A program made the translations under genes and the position numbers. Under the pieces are notes generated by a model. That model was not told the DNA's origin. It saw only the letters and a list, made by a program, of their open reading frames with translations, and made no database searches. A DNA stretch of 64,000 bases. Origin: Plectrocnemia conspersa (taxonomy: Eukaryota > Arthropoda > Insecta > Trichoptera > Polycentropodidae). The stretch is taken from assembly GCA_009617715.1 (NCBI GenBank), contig VTFK01000051.1, forward strand, positions 67,001 through 131,000. Reading direction: 5' to 3'. Every line of letters begins with the position of its first letter. The first letter of the stretch is position 1. Positions 31,712 to 42,790 of this stretch are shown one piece after another.

Positions 31712-32566
31712 ATTTCTGCATTTCTGGTAATATTTAGTGTCAACATTAAGACATAAATATCTTTATATTGCATTTTATTTTATTATTTTATTATCTTTTG
31801 GTGAAATAACATTACGTGATTTCATTTTTTAGAATCAGCACTAAAAAAATTATAGAAAAACTCAAGAAACAAAGACAGTATTTGAAGAAGTTCAATATAT
31901 TGATGACACATATTGAGAATATACAATGGTAGTGATGAAAAAAAGCAAAAAAATACCGATTAGTTGTCAACTAAAATGTAGTAAGTGTACGAAAGCAACA
32001 GCTAAAACTAATTGTATAATTGAAAATGAACTGTTACGAACTACTGGCAGATGTATTTGTTATTGTATATACAAACGTGAAGTATATGGTATAATCGTTA
32101 ACACATGCTCGTGAGTCGTTAATGAAAATTTTCCAAGACGGGTTGAAATTGTATATGTGCTATTTATAAATATTATGTAATGCAATATTTTGTAATAGTT
32201 AATAAAGGTGTATGACTTGAATCTAGCGTTTTTAATTTCCTATTTCTATTACACTGTCACTGATATTGCAAATTATTATTGTAGAATTTAAAACAGCTTA
32301 ATGTAGATAGGAAATTCGATTTGAATTGTGCCAATCACGATCGTTGCCTCAATCACATCCCTCACAATTTCGTTTTATGGTTTTGGCGGATTAAAGTTTC
32401 TTAACTTAAAGTAAGATAAACGTGCTACAACTGTCATCATTTGTTAAATCGTTAAGTAGATTTTATTGACCTTTAAGTAATGTTTGTTTTTGGACATTAT
32501 GTCGAATACATAATAATCATAATTGCGTAAGATCTACATAAGCTTATAATTTTAATAATTATCTAA
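31712..32566. other. No confident gene
   Basis: AT-rich. One small plus frame (31926-32114) is lysine- and cysteine-rich (LKCSKCTKATAKTNC), which may be a continuation of the relic upstream or chance. Confidence 0.3.
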
Positions 32567-32757
32567 ATACCTTGCAGGCGCGTACGGTGAGATACATTCC
32601 CTTTCGCTCGGTCGCGTGCTAAGTGACGAGAATGAGTGAGAAGAAGCGGGCGTGCGGAATGTATGTAACGCATGACTTTCTATCTCACTCACTCTCGTCA
32701 CTTAACTCATGAGCGAGCGAAATAGAATGTATCTCACCGTACGCGCCTGATACATAG
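32567..32757. mobile_element. Palindromic hAT-type miniature element
   Basis: Spans 32575-32749 (175 bp). Both ends begin CAGGCGCGTACGGTGAGATA and stay identical for 25 bp. The arms continue in imperfect register (TTTCGCTCG, GTGACGAGA(A/G)TGAG) almost to the centre, making one long hairpin. Flanks ATACCTTG (32567-32574) and ATACATAG (32750-32757) are an 8-bp target duplication with two changes. The CAG-type end and 8-bp duplication indicate hAT. The arm sequence also occurs inside element G (about 8640-8700 and 39665-39725). Confidence 0.8.
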
Positions 32758-34220
32758 CTACATAATTTAATTTTTCGCTGTTTTTTAGTGTGATTATTAC
32801 AGTATTTTAATTTTATACGTAAAACGTAGCGTTCAATTAATATCACATTGTATTAAATGAATGTACACACGGTGCAAAATACGCCTCCAGGACTTGAACT
32901 CATATTAAAAACGAATATTTTTCAACATAAAATAATTTGAATGTTACATAATTACTTAAGGCATTAATTTATAATTAAATTATTTGCATAACATTATAAA
33001 TACGCGTACTAACGAGGCAATTGTTTTCCAATTTATATTGAACTAATGAAATTTAATCTTGTTTTAAAAACGTTGTATTTTTTCTATACTTTGTATGTAA
33101 ACTCTGCTAGCGCGCTAGTTTATATATGTTAATATTTAAAGCAACGAAATGTACGTTTCTCAGAAACATCTAGAACTTGTACATGCGTAAATTCAGCAAA
33201 CGGAAACATCTACCCGCTGTATGTAGTTAGCTGTAACGGATATTGCAAATTCAATATATCACCTAATTTATTGTCAATTTAAATATATACTTAAAATTAC
33301 AGGGTTGGGTGTTATTTATTTTGTCACTTTGCAACTATCAATAATATCCGAGGAAATAATATCGATAAATGCCATTCGATCGCGAGCACGTTCTTCGATG
33401 AATCGCCTCGGCCTCCCGCAGAGTTATTGGAGGAGGTCATCAAGAATTAAAAACGCCATATCTAAATATTGTCACGCGGAAAAACACCGTGTGCCATTCA
33501 TTCTATAAACACGCTCGTCGCAGAGGAAAAAGTAAACAAAAAGTACTCTATGGGTCAAAAGGACACGTGTATAATAACTAAAACGTGTATCGATTTCAGC
33601 GACCAGAAATAAAGGCCATGGAGATTTTAAAACAGGGAACGTTCTAAGGGCGGTCCGACCTTCTCGAGGGTGGTAGAAGGTTGCGCGTCTACTACGTGAA
33701 CATTTTATTTTCAATCTCGGCGGCTTCGTTCAAAATTCACGACGGAACTCGAAGGCAACATCCTTGGCTGACACATCAAAGGACGTGGATTCAGGGTGTC
33801 ACGGTTGCATCCTTGTCGCGTCTTTTGCGTCGCAAATTGCTTCCGAGTCGTAAAGTAAAACGGTGAGAGTGCTCGTGAAATATAAATAAGATGGTAAAAA
33901 TTCAAGCGACCGCAAAGCCATTGTGCGGGAGTGGAACTGTCAAAAAAGTCTGTAAGACCGGAAACAATACTCGAAAGCCAAAAAAGCAGCACTTGAAATG
34001 CATTTAGAATCGAACATTAGAAACGCTTTAGATTATATTGAAATAATTTTAAAATATAAAGAAAAATATTTCTGCTAATGTCAAGTTAAGACTACTAATA
34101 CATAAAAAAAAACCATACAGACACGGAGAGCATAATAATAATTTAGACAATTGAGAGGAGAGCGTTTGCTGATATTCAATAAATTTTAATTTTAGATCTA
34201 ATATGGGTCATTAGTAAAAT
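32758..34220. other. AT-rich DNA then GC-richer unique island (33300-34000)
   Basis: About 33300-34000 is noticeably GC-richer with many CG dinucleotides. It has overlapping frames on both strands (33305-33508 +, 33472-33714 minus, 33681-33866 +, 33711-33992 minus), none with a domain. Such unique islands in insect introns are often regulatory, but that is inference. Nothing is seen in 32758-33299. Confidence 0.3.
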
Positions 34221-34224
34221 ACTG

Positions 34225-34300
34225 TCGTTAACCGTTCTATTGCCACGCGCCACATACGGGGCTCAGACGCTACGCGACCGTAATGCCAAGAGCTACATAC
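34225..34300 (+). pseudogene. Possible non-LTR retrotransposon RT fragment
   Basis: The frame reads VLLPRATYGAQTLRDRNAKS. The phrase LP.xTYGAQT resembles the thumb-region motif of insect LINE reverse transcriptases (usually LPVLTYGxQTW). Only about 25 codons are visible and no upstream palm motif was found, so this is weak. Confidence 0.25.
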
Positions 34301-36639
34301 AGAGGATTTACAGAATCTATTACTTATGCTACGAAGTAACAATACAATACTATTTAGGTATATATTTAAAATTATTAAAATTTATTCAATATGAATTCAA
34401 TGTTCACATCTGTAGAAATAGGAAATATATGTGTCTCTATTGCCAATTCTTTAATTCTTAAAAGATTCTCTAAATCATCTACTTTTTCATCGAACTCAAA
34501 ACCATGGTTTCGATTCGAAGCTCTAATATTCATACACGATAAACTGATATCTGAGAATAACTTAATGAGACCTTCAGAAAATTGTGATTGACTTGATCAA
34601 ATATATGAATAAAATATCCAAAAAAATTGCTATGAAGCTAAATTTGCCTTTTTAACCTCTCCTTTAATGTGATGTACACAGAGTGAACATGTCATCTTAT
34701 TATGTGAATATATTTTTAAATATGTCGAATAAAATATTCATGTTTTAGATATTCCTCAGCGATACACTTCCATATTAAATTCGTTTATTACGATTCGTAA
34801 GAACTTATCGGTATATAAGTAATAAAACAAATATTATGCCAATCAAATAGTCAAATACATGAGTGTGGCTTGTCGGAATTTTTGTTTCTCACTAGAGTGA
34901 TCTACATCAATATGAAAACATCACTGTTATCTTTGTAAATAAATATTTAATAAATTTAATTTCTGCATATAAAATTAACAAGTTTATATTTTAACGCCTT
35001 TAAAATTATCTTCCATTTTGATTCACTATTAATGTGTAGATTTGCTATACAAATCGCAGTATTATATAATGAAATCAAACTTATATATTTTCATTTACAT
35101 TTCATTAAAAAAGTTTTACTGTAATAAAAGTGGTTCAAAACAGTTACCTCTGCGGAGTGGAACGACACAGGACGCACAGATATATCGGGCTTATTTAATA
35201 CAGAATTTATTTTATTCAATATTTTTCAAGTAGTATTTGTACTTTTTAACAAATGTGAATATTTTAACATTGTCCAAATAATATTCCAAAATTCGCTGTA
35301 GGTAAAGAAAAAAAAAACGGAAAATTTCGGAAGATTACTGATTTTGGTCATTGTCAAACTGTTATACTACATTATTTTTAAAAATATTAAAATAATGCTA
35401 AAAAATGATAATCCAAGGATTACCTGTATTGACATGTTTGCTAATTTAAAATTTGTATTAAATTTCTAAAATATTTTCATAAAAAAAAAAAAAATATTTA
35501 CATAAAATAATAGGGTGAGAGATGACAAAAGTTTGGTCATTCCTGTTAGATACAATGATCTTATTGCAATTTAATTAAAAAACCGACTTCACATAGTGTG
35601 ATCGAACTCTCTCGTTTTCATTATGCGCATAAATGGCCACGAAACGCATACAAGCGGGTTGTCAACCGTACCGAGCCAAAAATACGCTGGATCACCTTCG
35701 CTTTCATCGGGTAACGAGCATTGCCTCGGACATGTGAGAATACTCGGATGGACCTTCGCGATTTAAGAAGAGGTCTTGAGAGTTCAACGTGGAAAAAAAC
35801 CATCTCTAACGAGCAAAACAAATTAATGCGTTTTTTGTCAAATTTCGCGAAAGTTGATTAAGCAGTTTTTTTATTACTATAAATATTTACGTTCTCACGT
35901 GTACGTGGTGCGAGCTTGTGTGTGTTTTGTGGCGGCACACACGTGAGAACTCTGCAAACACACTGACATCATATATATGGAAGCTGGATTTGAATGCACT
36001 TCGATCTGAATTGTTAACGCCGATGGGAACGCAGCTAACAAAGCATCGTTACGTTATTATATTGTACGTATTTATAGACTCACGAATACATATCAAAACT
36101 GGGTCTTAATTTACCATGAATTACTAAACATGATCTGGGAATGAATTCAACGAATTCTGGTACTAAAAAAACTAATCATAATAAATCAGAGGTAGTGCAG
36201 ATTCAATCAGAGTTGATCTAAAAATCAATAACTATCTCACTACGCGATTATTGATATATCGTAATTTAATTGAAACATTCTGAAACCGAATAATATGATA
36301 TACCATGTTCACTGCAAAGAAAAACCATAAACTATATCTTCTAAAATGGCGAATAAAAAAATATAAAATCAACTTTCAACCCAATTTTGATAACAATTTC
36401 ATAATATTACAACACAATCAATCTCCGCGTTTTGCATTACAAATTTATTTTTGAATTTTTGCATAACTAAAAATTCGCACGAGCGCTGCCATTGTGTTAC
36501 ATGAGAGTCATGTGCTTTATAAGAGTTAATTTGTTTTTACATAATTTTTCGGCTTAATTAATTATCGATGCCAAAACAATTTATGTTGGACTACTATTGT
36601 TATATTAATGTAGAAGCTATTTATAATCCAATGGAGCTA
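34301..36639. other. No confident gene
   Basis: Mostly AT-rich, with a GC-richer patch at about 35590-35960. The minus strand at 34400-34560 is open (containing GFEFDEKVDDLENLRIKELA) and looks protein-like, but it lacks a family match. Confidence 0.3.
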
Positions 36640-37420
36640 TACAAAAAAATTCATAGTTTGCAACTATTCGAATACTGAATAAAAGTAGAGGAAGTATTCG
36701 AATATTCGGATATTATTATATATTTAACCAATTATTAAATTAAAAAATAATTACTTTAATTAATAATAAATTACTTTCATAATCGTTGAACTTAACGAAT
36801 TTTATAAAATATGCATAGCACAATTGCTGTGCGAATTACTGATTAGTGAGGGCGGCAAATGGAAAATTCTTAATTTATTATTACATACTTTTTCAGATTT
36901 TTCAAATGACCAGAATTAATATCAGCTATGATTCAATTAATTCAGCAAAATTGATGGAACATTTTAATTACATAATTTTATCGAATTTATTGTATATACA
37001 ATAGCTAATAATGTTTTAAACTTCACAAAAATGAGCGACGCACACCTGTTTTTGAGATAAGCGTTAAACAATAATATAGGGTGAGCCTTTCCAATATTTT
37101 GTTTCGTTCAACGAGCGAATTCTGCAAATTTCAGTCACAGTAGACACGGCCGACAAACATTATATTCACAAATGATTTTCAAAACCATTTAAAAGTATTT
37201 TAGAAAGGCACCAGTCACTTGGGTATATTGAGAGAAAAAACGGTTACCTATATTGCTCAAGTATACATTTTATTTCATTTTTCAAGCTTTCTTTAAATAT
37301 CATTCTAGTTAGTACATACAAATATTTTAGGAATATTCGATCCATTATTCGAACATTCATATTGTTGAAAATCGATTAATTCAAATAATCGAATATTCAA
37401 TTGAGAAGTTACTACGTTAC
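36640..37420 (+). repeat. Family B, copy 4
   Basis: Opens with CTATTCGAATACTGAATAAA, then TGAGGGCGGCAAATGGAAAA, ATACAATAGCTAATAATG, GCGACGCACACCTGTTTTTG, CGTTCAACGAGCGAATTCTG and CACCAGTCACTTGGGTATAT. It ends in AATAATCGAATATTCAATTG. The blocks match the other copies in order. Apparently near full length at about 780 bp, with no coding capacity. Confidence 0.65.
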
Positions 37421-37589
37421 GCGCTGACTCAACGTGAGTGCCAGAGCATGTGTTAATAAAATGTATTCATTTACCCACTTAATATGGTTTATTAAAATAT
37501 ATAGTATATTATTAGTCCATATTTGTACGAAATAATACATATTTTATGAATTGTTTTAAATTAAAAAAAATAAAAACAGTTTTTGTTCA

Positions 37590-37837
37590 TAGACATGACT
37601 GCCAAGAGTGAACCCTGATCCTAGGAAAACAATGATTCCGGGCCTCATGACAAAAAAGGCATTTTACATATTTTTAACATCGTAAAATAATTTCTTTAAT
37701 AAATAAAAATAGGTACAAATTAACCCTTTATACACTACAAATAAATATAAAAATTAGCCACCGTTGTAAAATCATATTTTATGCGAAATATTTTAATTAA
37801 AAATTATTAAAAAATATATACTCATAATATTTACTTG
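37590..37837 (+). repeat. Family D copy
   Basis: CCTCATGACAAAAAAGGCAT, TTTTTAACATCGTAAAATAA, AAAATTAGCCACCGTTG and TTTTATGCGAAATATTTTAA occur in this order. The same blocks in reverse order and orientation lie at 59215-59450, and fragments lie at 15640 and 63060. It ends directly against a family A unit, as at 15790-15850, so D and A may be parts of one element. Confidence 0.65.
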
Positions 37838-37925
37838 ATCCCTTCTCAGAAGTCAAAAATCCACGTCAAAAGCAATAAAATCGTTTCGTCGCCATCGCAG
37901 TGGGAATGCTCGGTAACGAACGATA
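37838..37925 (+). repeat. Family A unit, truncated
   Basis: CCCTTCTCAGAAGTCAAAAA and AAAAGCAATAAAATCGTTTC lead into GCAGTGGGAATGCTCGG, as in the other units. Confidence 0.7.
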
Positions 37926-38239
37926 TATTTTTCATGGGTAATAAATATAGAAAACTATTTATGTACTCTCTTCTCTACGTATTACAATAGTTTATGCATA
38001 GATTACTATATATTATATATTAAGATACCACAGGGATTGTCTTCTGTCTGCCACTTTACACGTCTAGTCTAGTGTTAATTATAGCACGTCTAGCCGATAG
38101 AAATCAATGCTGAACATCAAACTGATACTGTATAAAATTAACACTATAAAACAAAATATGAACAGCGTCTCGTTTGTAAATCTAAATGCTGTAATAATTT
38201 TCCTTGAACTGAAGAACCTTTCTAATGAAAGGGTTTATG
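37926..38239. other. No gene seen
   Basis: AT-rich unique DNA. Confidence 0.35.
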
Positions 38240-38700
38240 CATGCACATATTTAAACCGAGCTAACGAGGAAAACGTCGATGAATAGCATGCGTTAATACC
38301 TTAAAGACGCACCGTCGTTAAAACGCCATGAAGTCAAAGTATGCCAGATTTGGATCCTGCGGCAGTTTTAGGGCGTTTAAAAAGTAATAATGGCTCATCA
38401 GTCAAGTACACGGTTAACCTGTTTATCGATCGGTTAAGTCTGGCGCATGCGACGCAACTATTAATGCACAATCGAGATAATTTGCCTTTTTTATTCTCAC
38501 GCGCTCAATTAACTGTCGTGGAATTAAGACGTTAAGAAAGAGGTATTACCCTTATCCGGTCGGGTTTGAGAGCGAATGACATTGGTGGTCAAGTAATTCA
38601 TAAGAAGGTTGACTTTGACGTCAGATTTTTAGATCCGCTATGGACGAAAATTCACGGGAGATTTTCTCGACGTTAAAACACAATGGAGAAGCGTCTTTAT
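38240..38700. promoter_or_regulatory. Candidate enhancer island with perfect CRE
   Basis: Unique, moderately GC-rich island in AT-rich surroundings. It contains the palindromic cAMP-response element TGACGTCA at 38616-38623. Homeodomain-type cores (TAATTC, CAATTAA, TTAATGCA) and TTATCGATCGG lie nearby. The frame at 38341-38535 (+) is short and unassigned. Motif clustering suggests, but does not show, regulatory function. Confidence 0.3.
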
Positions 38701-38756
38701 CGTTTATTTAACCAATTAAGTTTAGACGCAAAATATTTTTAAAAAAAATGAATGTA

Positions 38757-39269
38757 TTAACCCTTTAAGCGGTATCGCCGTACACGTACGGCGATCGATC
38801 TTTTACTGTTTTGAAGTACCCTAAATAATAACTGAAGAAATAATAAATAAAAAACATTATATTTATCTAATATTCAATGTAAATGATTTCTATAGAAAAT
38901 AATACTAATAAATTCGAGAGTACAAAATAAATTAACATAACTAATAATTCATATTAATTTTATAAAAAATATTGAGAGCCTCTGAATTGATATAAAAAAA
39001 ATCCACAGTAGCCGAATAATATATTGAAAATTAATTTTATAGTAGAAATGATTGAAAATAAATTATTAAACCATAATAATACAAAAAAAGTAGTAAAACA
39101 AATCAAAGCAATAAAACGTTGAGAATCGCGGAATTTTTTGTAATTTTCTATAAATATATAATAATAAGAGAAATAATTATAGAAAAATACGTAAAATTCA
39201 AATGTAATTTTCTATAAATATATAATAAAATTCCATGTGTATAAATTAACTCACTACTCAAAGGGTTAA
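38757..39269. mobile_element. PiggyBac-like miniature element, TTAA flanked
   Basis: Spans 38761-39265 (505 bp), bounded by TTAA at 38757-38760 and 39266-39269. The ends are CCCTTTAAG and, on the right, CTCAAAGGG: a short imperfect TIR. TTAA targets and CCC-type ends are characteristic of piggyBac. Thirteen nucleotides inside the left TTAA lies an inverted repeat, ATCGCCGTAC-AC-GTACGGCGAT (38774-38795). The interior is AT-rich with internal repeats (ATTTTCTATAAATATATAAT twice). No coding. Confidence 0.65.
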
Positions 39270-39435
39270 TATTCAACTATATAAATACGTACCCATGTTT
39301 TTCCACAAATAATACGTATATTTTTTAAAATACTATTCCACAAAAAAATACATATTTTTTTCTATGATTCAAATAAAAAAAGTCCGGGAATTCGTAATAG
39401 CAGCGTTTCCTAAATAGTATTCCGCGACGATATTC

Positions 39436-40303
39436 TAATGCCTGCACTACACTCTCTGGAAGCTGGCCAAGGTTGGCCAAGGACGGAGAATATAGTGGGT
39501 TACTTCGGTCGAGTTCGGTTCTGCCCGCTCTAAAATCTCTCGGAAGTTGTCCGAGGTTACCGAGAACGGGAGGTAAAGTGGGGGTAATTCAGTCGACTTG
39601 GCCAGCTTTGAGCGCTTCCAAACATTGTCGGCAAACGGACCGAAGTCGAAGCTGCTCTTTCGAGCGCGAGCGGTGAAATACTTCCCCTTTCGCTCTCTCA
39701 CGTGCTAAGTGACGAGAGTGAGAGAGATAATGATATGGTTTTTCGCAAAGTGAGATAGAACGAGTAATTCGGTTCAATTTTAGTATGCACGTAGGCGTCT
39801 CATGGTCAACACGCATGTCGAGCGCTGCATCGTGGTCACCTGTTCAAGTTATAATAAAACATGCTTATCGGGGACTTCAACAGACTCTTACTGACATCTT
39901 TGAATATTTTAGGGCAGCAAAAGGGATTAATTATATTTTTGATAGTATATTCTTCTAACAGATATCGTTATTATATTTTTTTTCATATAAAATTAAATAA
40001 TTAAAAAAGAATTAGTGGTACTTGATTTTGTTAAAAAAAAATCGTTTCGAATATCCTTATGTATTTTCCTAGATCGGTTTATATAAATATCACACCATAA
40101 CGAATTCTTATTTAGAATCGATGGCGACAAATTCTAGGATAGTCACAGATGTAGTGTTCGTATTTGAGTATTATTTTTATGCCTTATGGCATTTTACAAA
40201 AGCCGACAAGAATTTGCGTATATTGAATATTTACGACCGAAAAGTTTTCACTGTTATTATGGTTAGTGCCGGACAACTTCCAGAGAGTGTAGTACATGCA
40301 TAA
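39436..40303 (+). mobile_element. Element G copy 2 (~868 bp)
   Basis: Left TAATGCCTGCACTACACTCT and right (reverse complement) TTATGCATGTACTACACTCT form the TIR. The body is co-linear with 8418-9411 but lacks about 130 bp near the right end. The small frame at 40121-40303 starts MATNSRIVTDVVFVFEYYFY and reads through to the right TIR. Copy 1 has frame breaks in the same stretch. The region could be a transposase remnant or untranslated. There is no clear target duplication. Confidence 0.7.
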
Positions 40304-40463
40304 GACTAAAAAAAATCGCCGCTTATTCAGGGTCAAAATAAATATCAAGGAAGATCAGAATTAAAATACAGGACGACCATATGAATTAAAAATACATAAC
40401 ATTCATAAATATAAATAGGCAATATATTATTTATTTAAAAAAAAATTATACTTGATATTGATA
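40304..40463. other. No gene seen
   Basis: Short AT-rich spacer. Confidence 0.35.
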
Positions 40464-40512
40464 CTTTTGACACGCGTGATTATTGACAGCTTTCTGGTTT
40501 AGTGCTGCCAAT
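40464..40512 (-). mobile_element. Solo Tc1/mariner-type terminal repeat
   Basis: TTTTGACACGCGTGATTATTGACAG then AGTGCTGCCAA is the reverse complement of the left TIR seen at 12955 and 42337. No transposase lies to its left. It is probably a remnant end. Confidence 0.55.
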
Positions 40513-42336
40513 ATAGGAAACTCGAATTCAATCAACCTGTATATTAGAATGAATAATAACTTGTGCAATTAAAATCTATGTATCTATGGCTCCTAATAAA
40601 TCACACCATCTGGCATCAAAACTCGAAAGCGGCATGCAAAATAAAACTATAATTTTTAGCATTTTCTACATGAATTTTACGACCACAAAGTGAAAGGGCA
40701 CTTTCGCATGTTTAACGCTAAACTCAAAACGTATGTGCAATATGAATTTAGTAAATTTTGTGAAGTTCATGACCTTTGTTTAAAAAAGAAAAGTTTTCGT
40801 ATTTATTCTGTTTTGAAACGAAATCCACTCTTTTAAATTTTAATCAAAATATGACTTTTCCTCTTACATATATTTTATTGCGTCTTTTTTAACTTTCACG
40901 GTTGAATAGTATTAACAATTAAATTCAGCGTTTCGTTTAAATAAGAATATATTTTTTAAAATAGCGCTTTGTGACCAATTTTGTTCTAAGCGATCAACAC
41001 ATTTTGATCTTACATTTTAAATGGAAGAGAAGCATAAATTTCGCGCTGCGCGAATACTACCTATTCTTAATAGCTTGTGTCAAATAATGAAGGGAGATGG
41101 TAGAAGGGACCATACACGTAACGATTGTTTACGTCAGAAACAAAAATATGGGTTTTGCAAGGCTGTACAAAACATATTCACAATACCAAAATAAGGGTTG
41201 TATTCTATAAGTTTGGAACCGCCACTCCCACCACTACTCCCGATGCTTTCCATGCCTATTGAACTTCACAAATCCATTCTCCGCGATCGATTAAATTTCC
41301 ACACATTCATAAGACACGTTTTGTTAATACTTCGCATGCAATAAAAACTTTACACCTCATAAAACTTCACCTAGAACCTGACAGCACGCACGCGCGCGAA
41401 CGGGGCCGTCGCTAACTCCGTTAACTTGCAAACAATAAAGTTCGCGAAGTGAGCCAACTACATCATCAACATTAACCGAGAAACACCGTCTCGGATCTTC
41501 TGCTCAGAGCCACGCGAAGAGGAGATCAAGGCTGCTGCGTGCCTAAGAGGAATGTGGGCGTGTTTACTGCGTTTACATAATATTTCACTTACACACACAC
41601 TATGTGCCCACTCGCCTGAAAACCGGTCGAAATCGGAATCGGGATTCTAGGGGGTGGGCACCGCGCCCGATGCGGCCCTGTCTCCGGTAATGCGTTATGC
41701 TAATAGTGGCACGCAAGGCGTCAACGTGAGAATATGCCAGTGTCAACAACGGGAACGAATTCTTAGACTCCCGAAAAGCGTGGGAACATTAGGTGTACAC
41801 ATTCGTGGTCTGATCGACAAAATAATATCTCGGTATCCTTAAATCAGCCATTGCTTGAGTTCAAAACATTATCAGCTGTGATTAATAAAGTTTAGATTAC
41901 ACAAATCCTAATCGTTGATTAATTTATTAGTCACGCTAAGTATCTAACTTATACACTTTGATACAATGTTAATTGATATGAAAAATTAAAATATTATAAT
42001 ATTCTCTGTTGTCCGAACGACGACTACGAGCTGTTGCAACTAAAATGAACAGGAGCGAATATGCGTGAGATCATATTCGGTGTTAAAATATGCGTGTACA
42101 CGACATCCTAAACTCACTTCTGCCACTTCGCGTTCGATTTGAAATAAATAGCCGAACTCATACTGAGTCGAGTATCGAAACGATCCGTAGAAGACTGATA
42201 AAGCAGCCGCTTCCCTCTTCACGTCAAACATAGTCCAACAAAAAAATATGAGATCTGTGTAACCTTATTGTACGTGAATTTAAAAATAATTTATAATTAT
42301 AAACTTTGTATATATACAGTCATCCAATTTATTATG
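40513..42336. other. AT-rich DNA then GC-richer unique island (41370-41860)
   Basis: About 41370-41860 has high CG content (for example ACGCACGCGCGCGAACGGGG) and unique sequence. The frame 41654-41842 (+) has no domain. It may be a regulatory island or 5' exon. The segment TATAATATTCTCTGTTGTCC at about 41992 recurs near 56998. Nothing else is recognised. Confidence 0.3.
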
Positions 42337-42790
42337 TTGACAGCACTATAAAACAGAAAGTTGTCAATAATCACGCGTGTTCGAAGTGTAAAATCTTAGT
42401 ATGCAACTACCGCTCAACGCGTTCAATTGTTCTACAGAAATAACAATTCTGTAAGAACTGTGTATCGAAATTCACTGGTATATCATCGTCCTACTGAGCG
42501 AAAAATTCGCAACGTAATGAAAAAATTTAAAAAGACTGGAAGCTTTCAAGATGGGGTAAGGCTGTTATAAGAGAAAGTGAGGTCGAAAACTCGGAATTGT
42601 TGATTCGTCGGCGTTCGCAACTATTAGGCTTTTCCTATGGCTCCCTTTGACGCATTTTCCATCTGGACTTGCACCTACACCCGTATTAAATTCAAATAAC
42701 ACAACCACTGAAGCCAGCGAAACATTTACGCAAATTGGGTGTTGCACCATTGACCTTTGCCAGAAAAATGCATGTCATTTAATGAAATGG
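42337..42790 (+). pseudogene. Second Tc1/mariner transposase relic
   Basis: The left TIR segment TTGTCAATAATCACGCGTGT is followed by remnants of the N-terminal helix-turn-helix (TERKIRNVMKKFKKTGSFQD across about 42495-42555). A degraded YGSL.RIFH..L.L.P-type block follows at about 42640-42690, as in 13160-13240. The copy ends shortly afterwards, with no catalytic region. It is heavily frameshifted. Confidence 0.7.

Noticed and set aside
32880..32910. tRNA B-box-like GAGTTCAAGTCC on the minus strand
   Set aside because: No matching A box, anticodon arm or closed acceptor stem around it.
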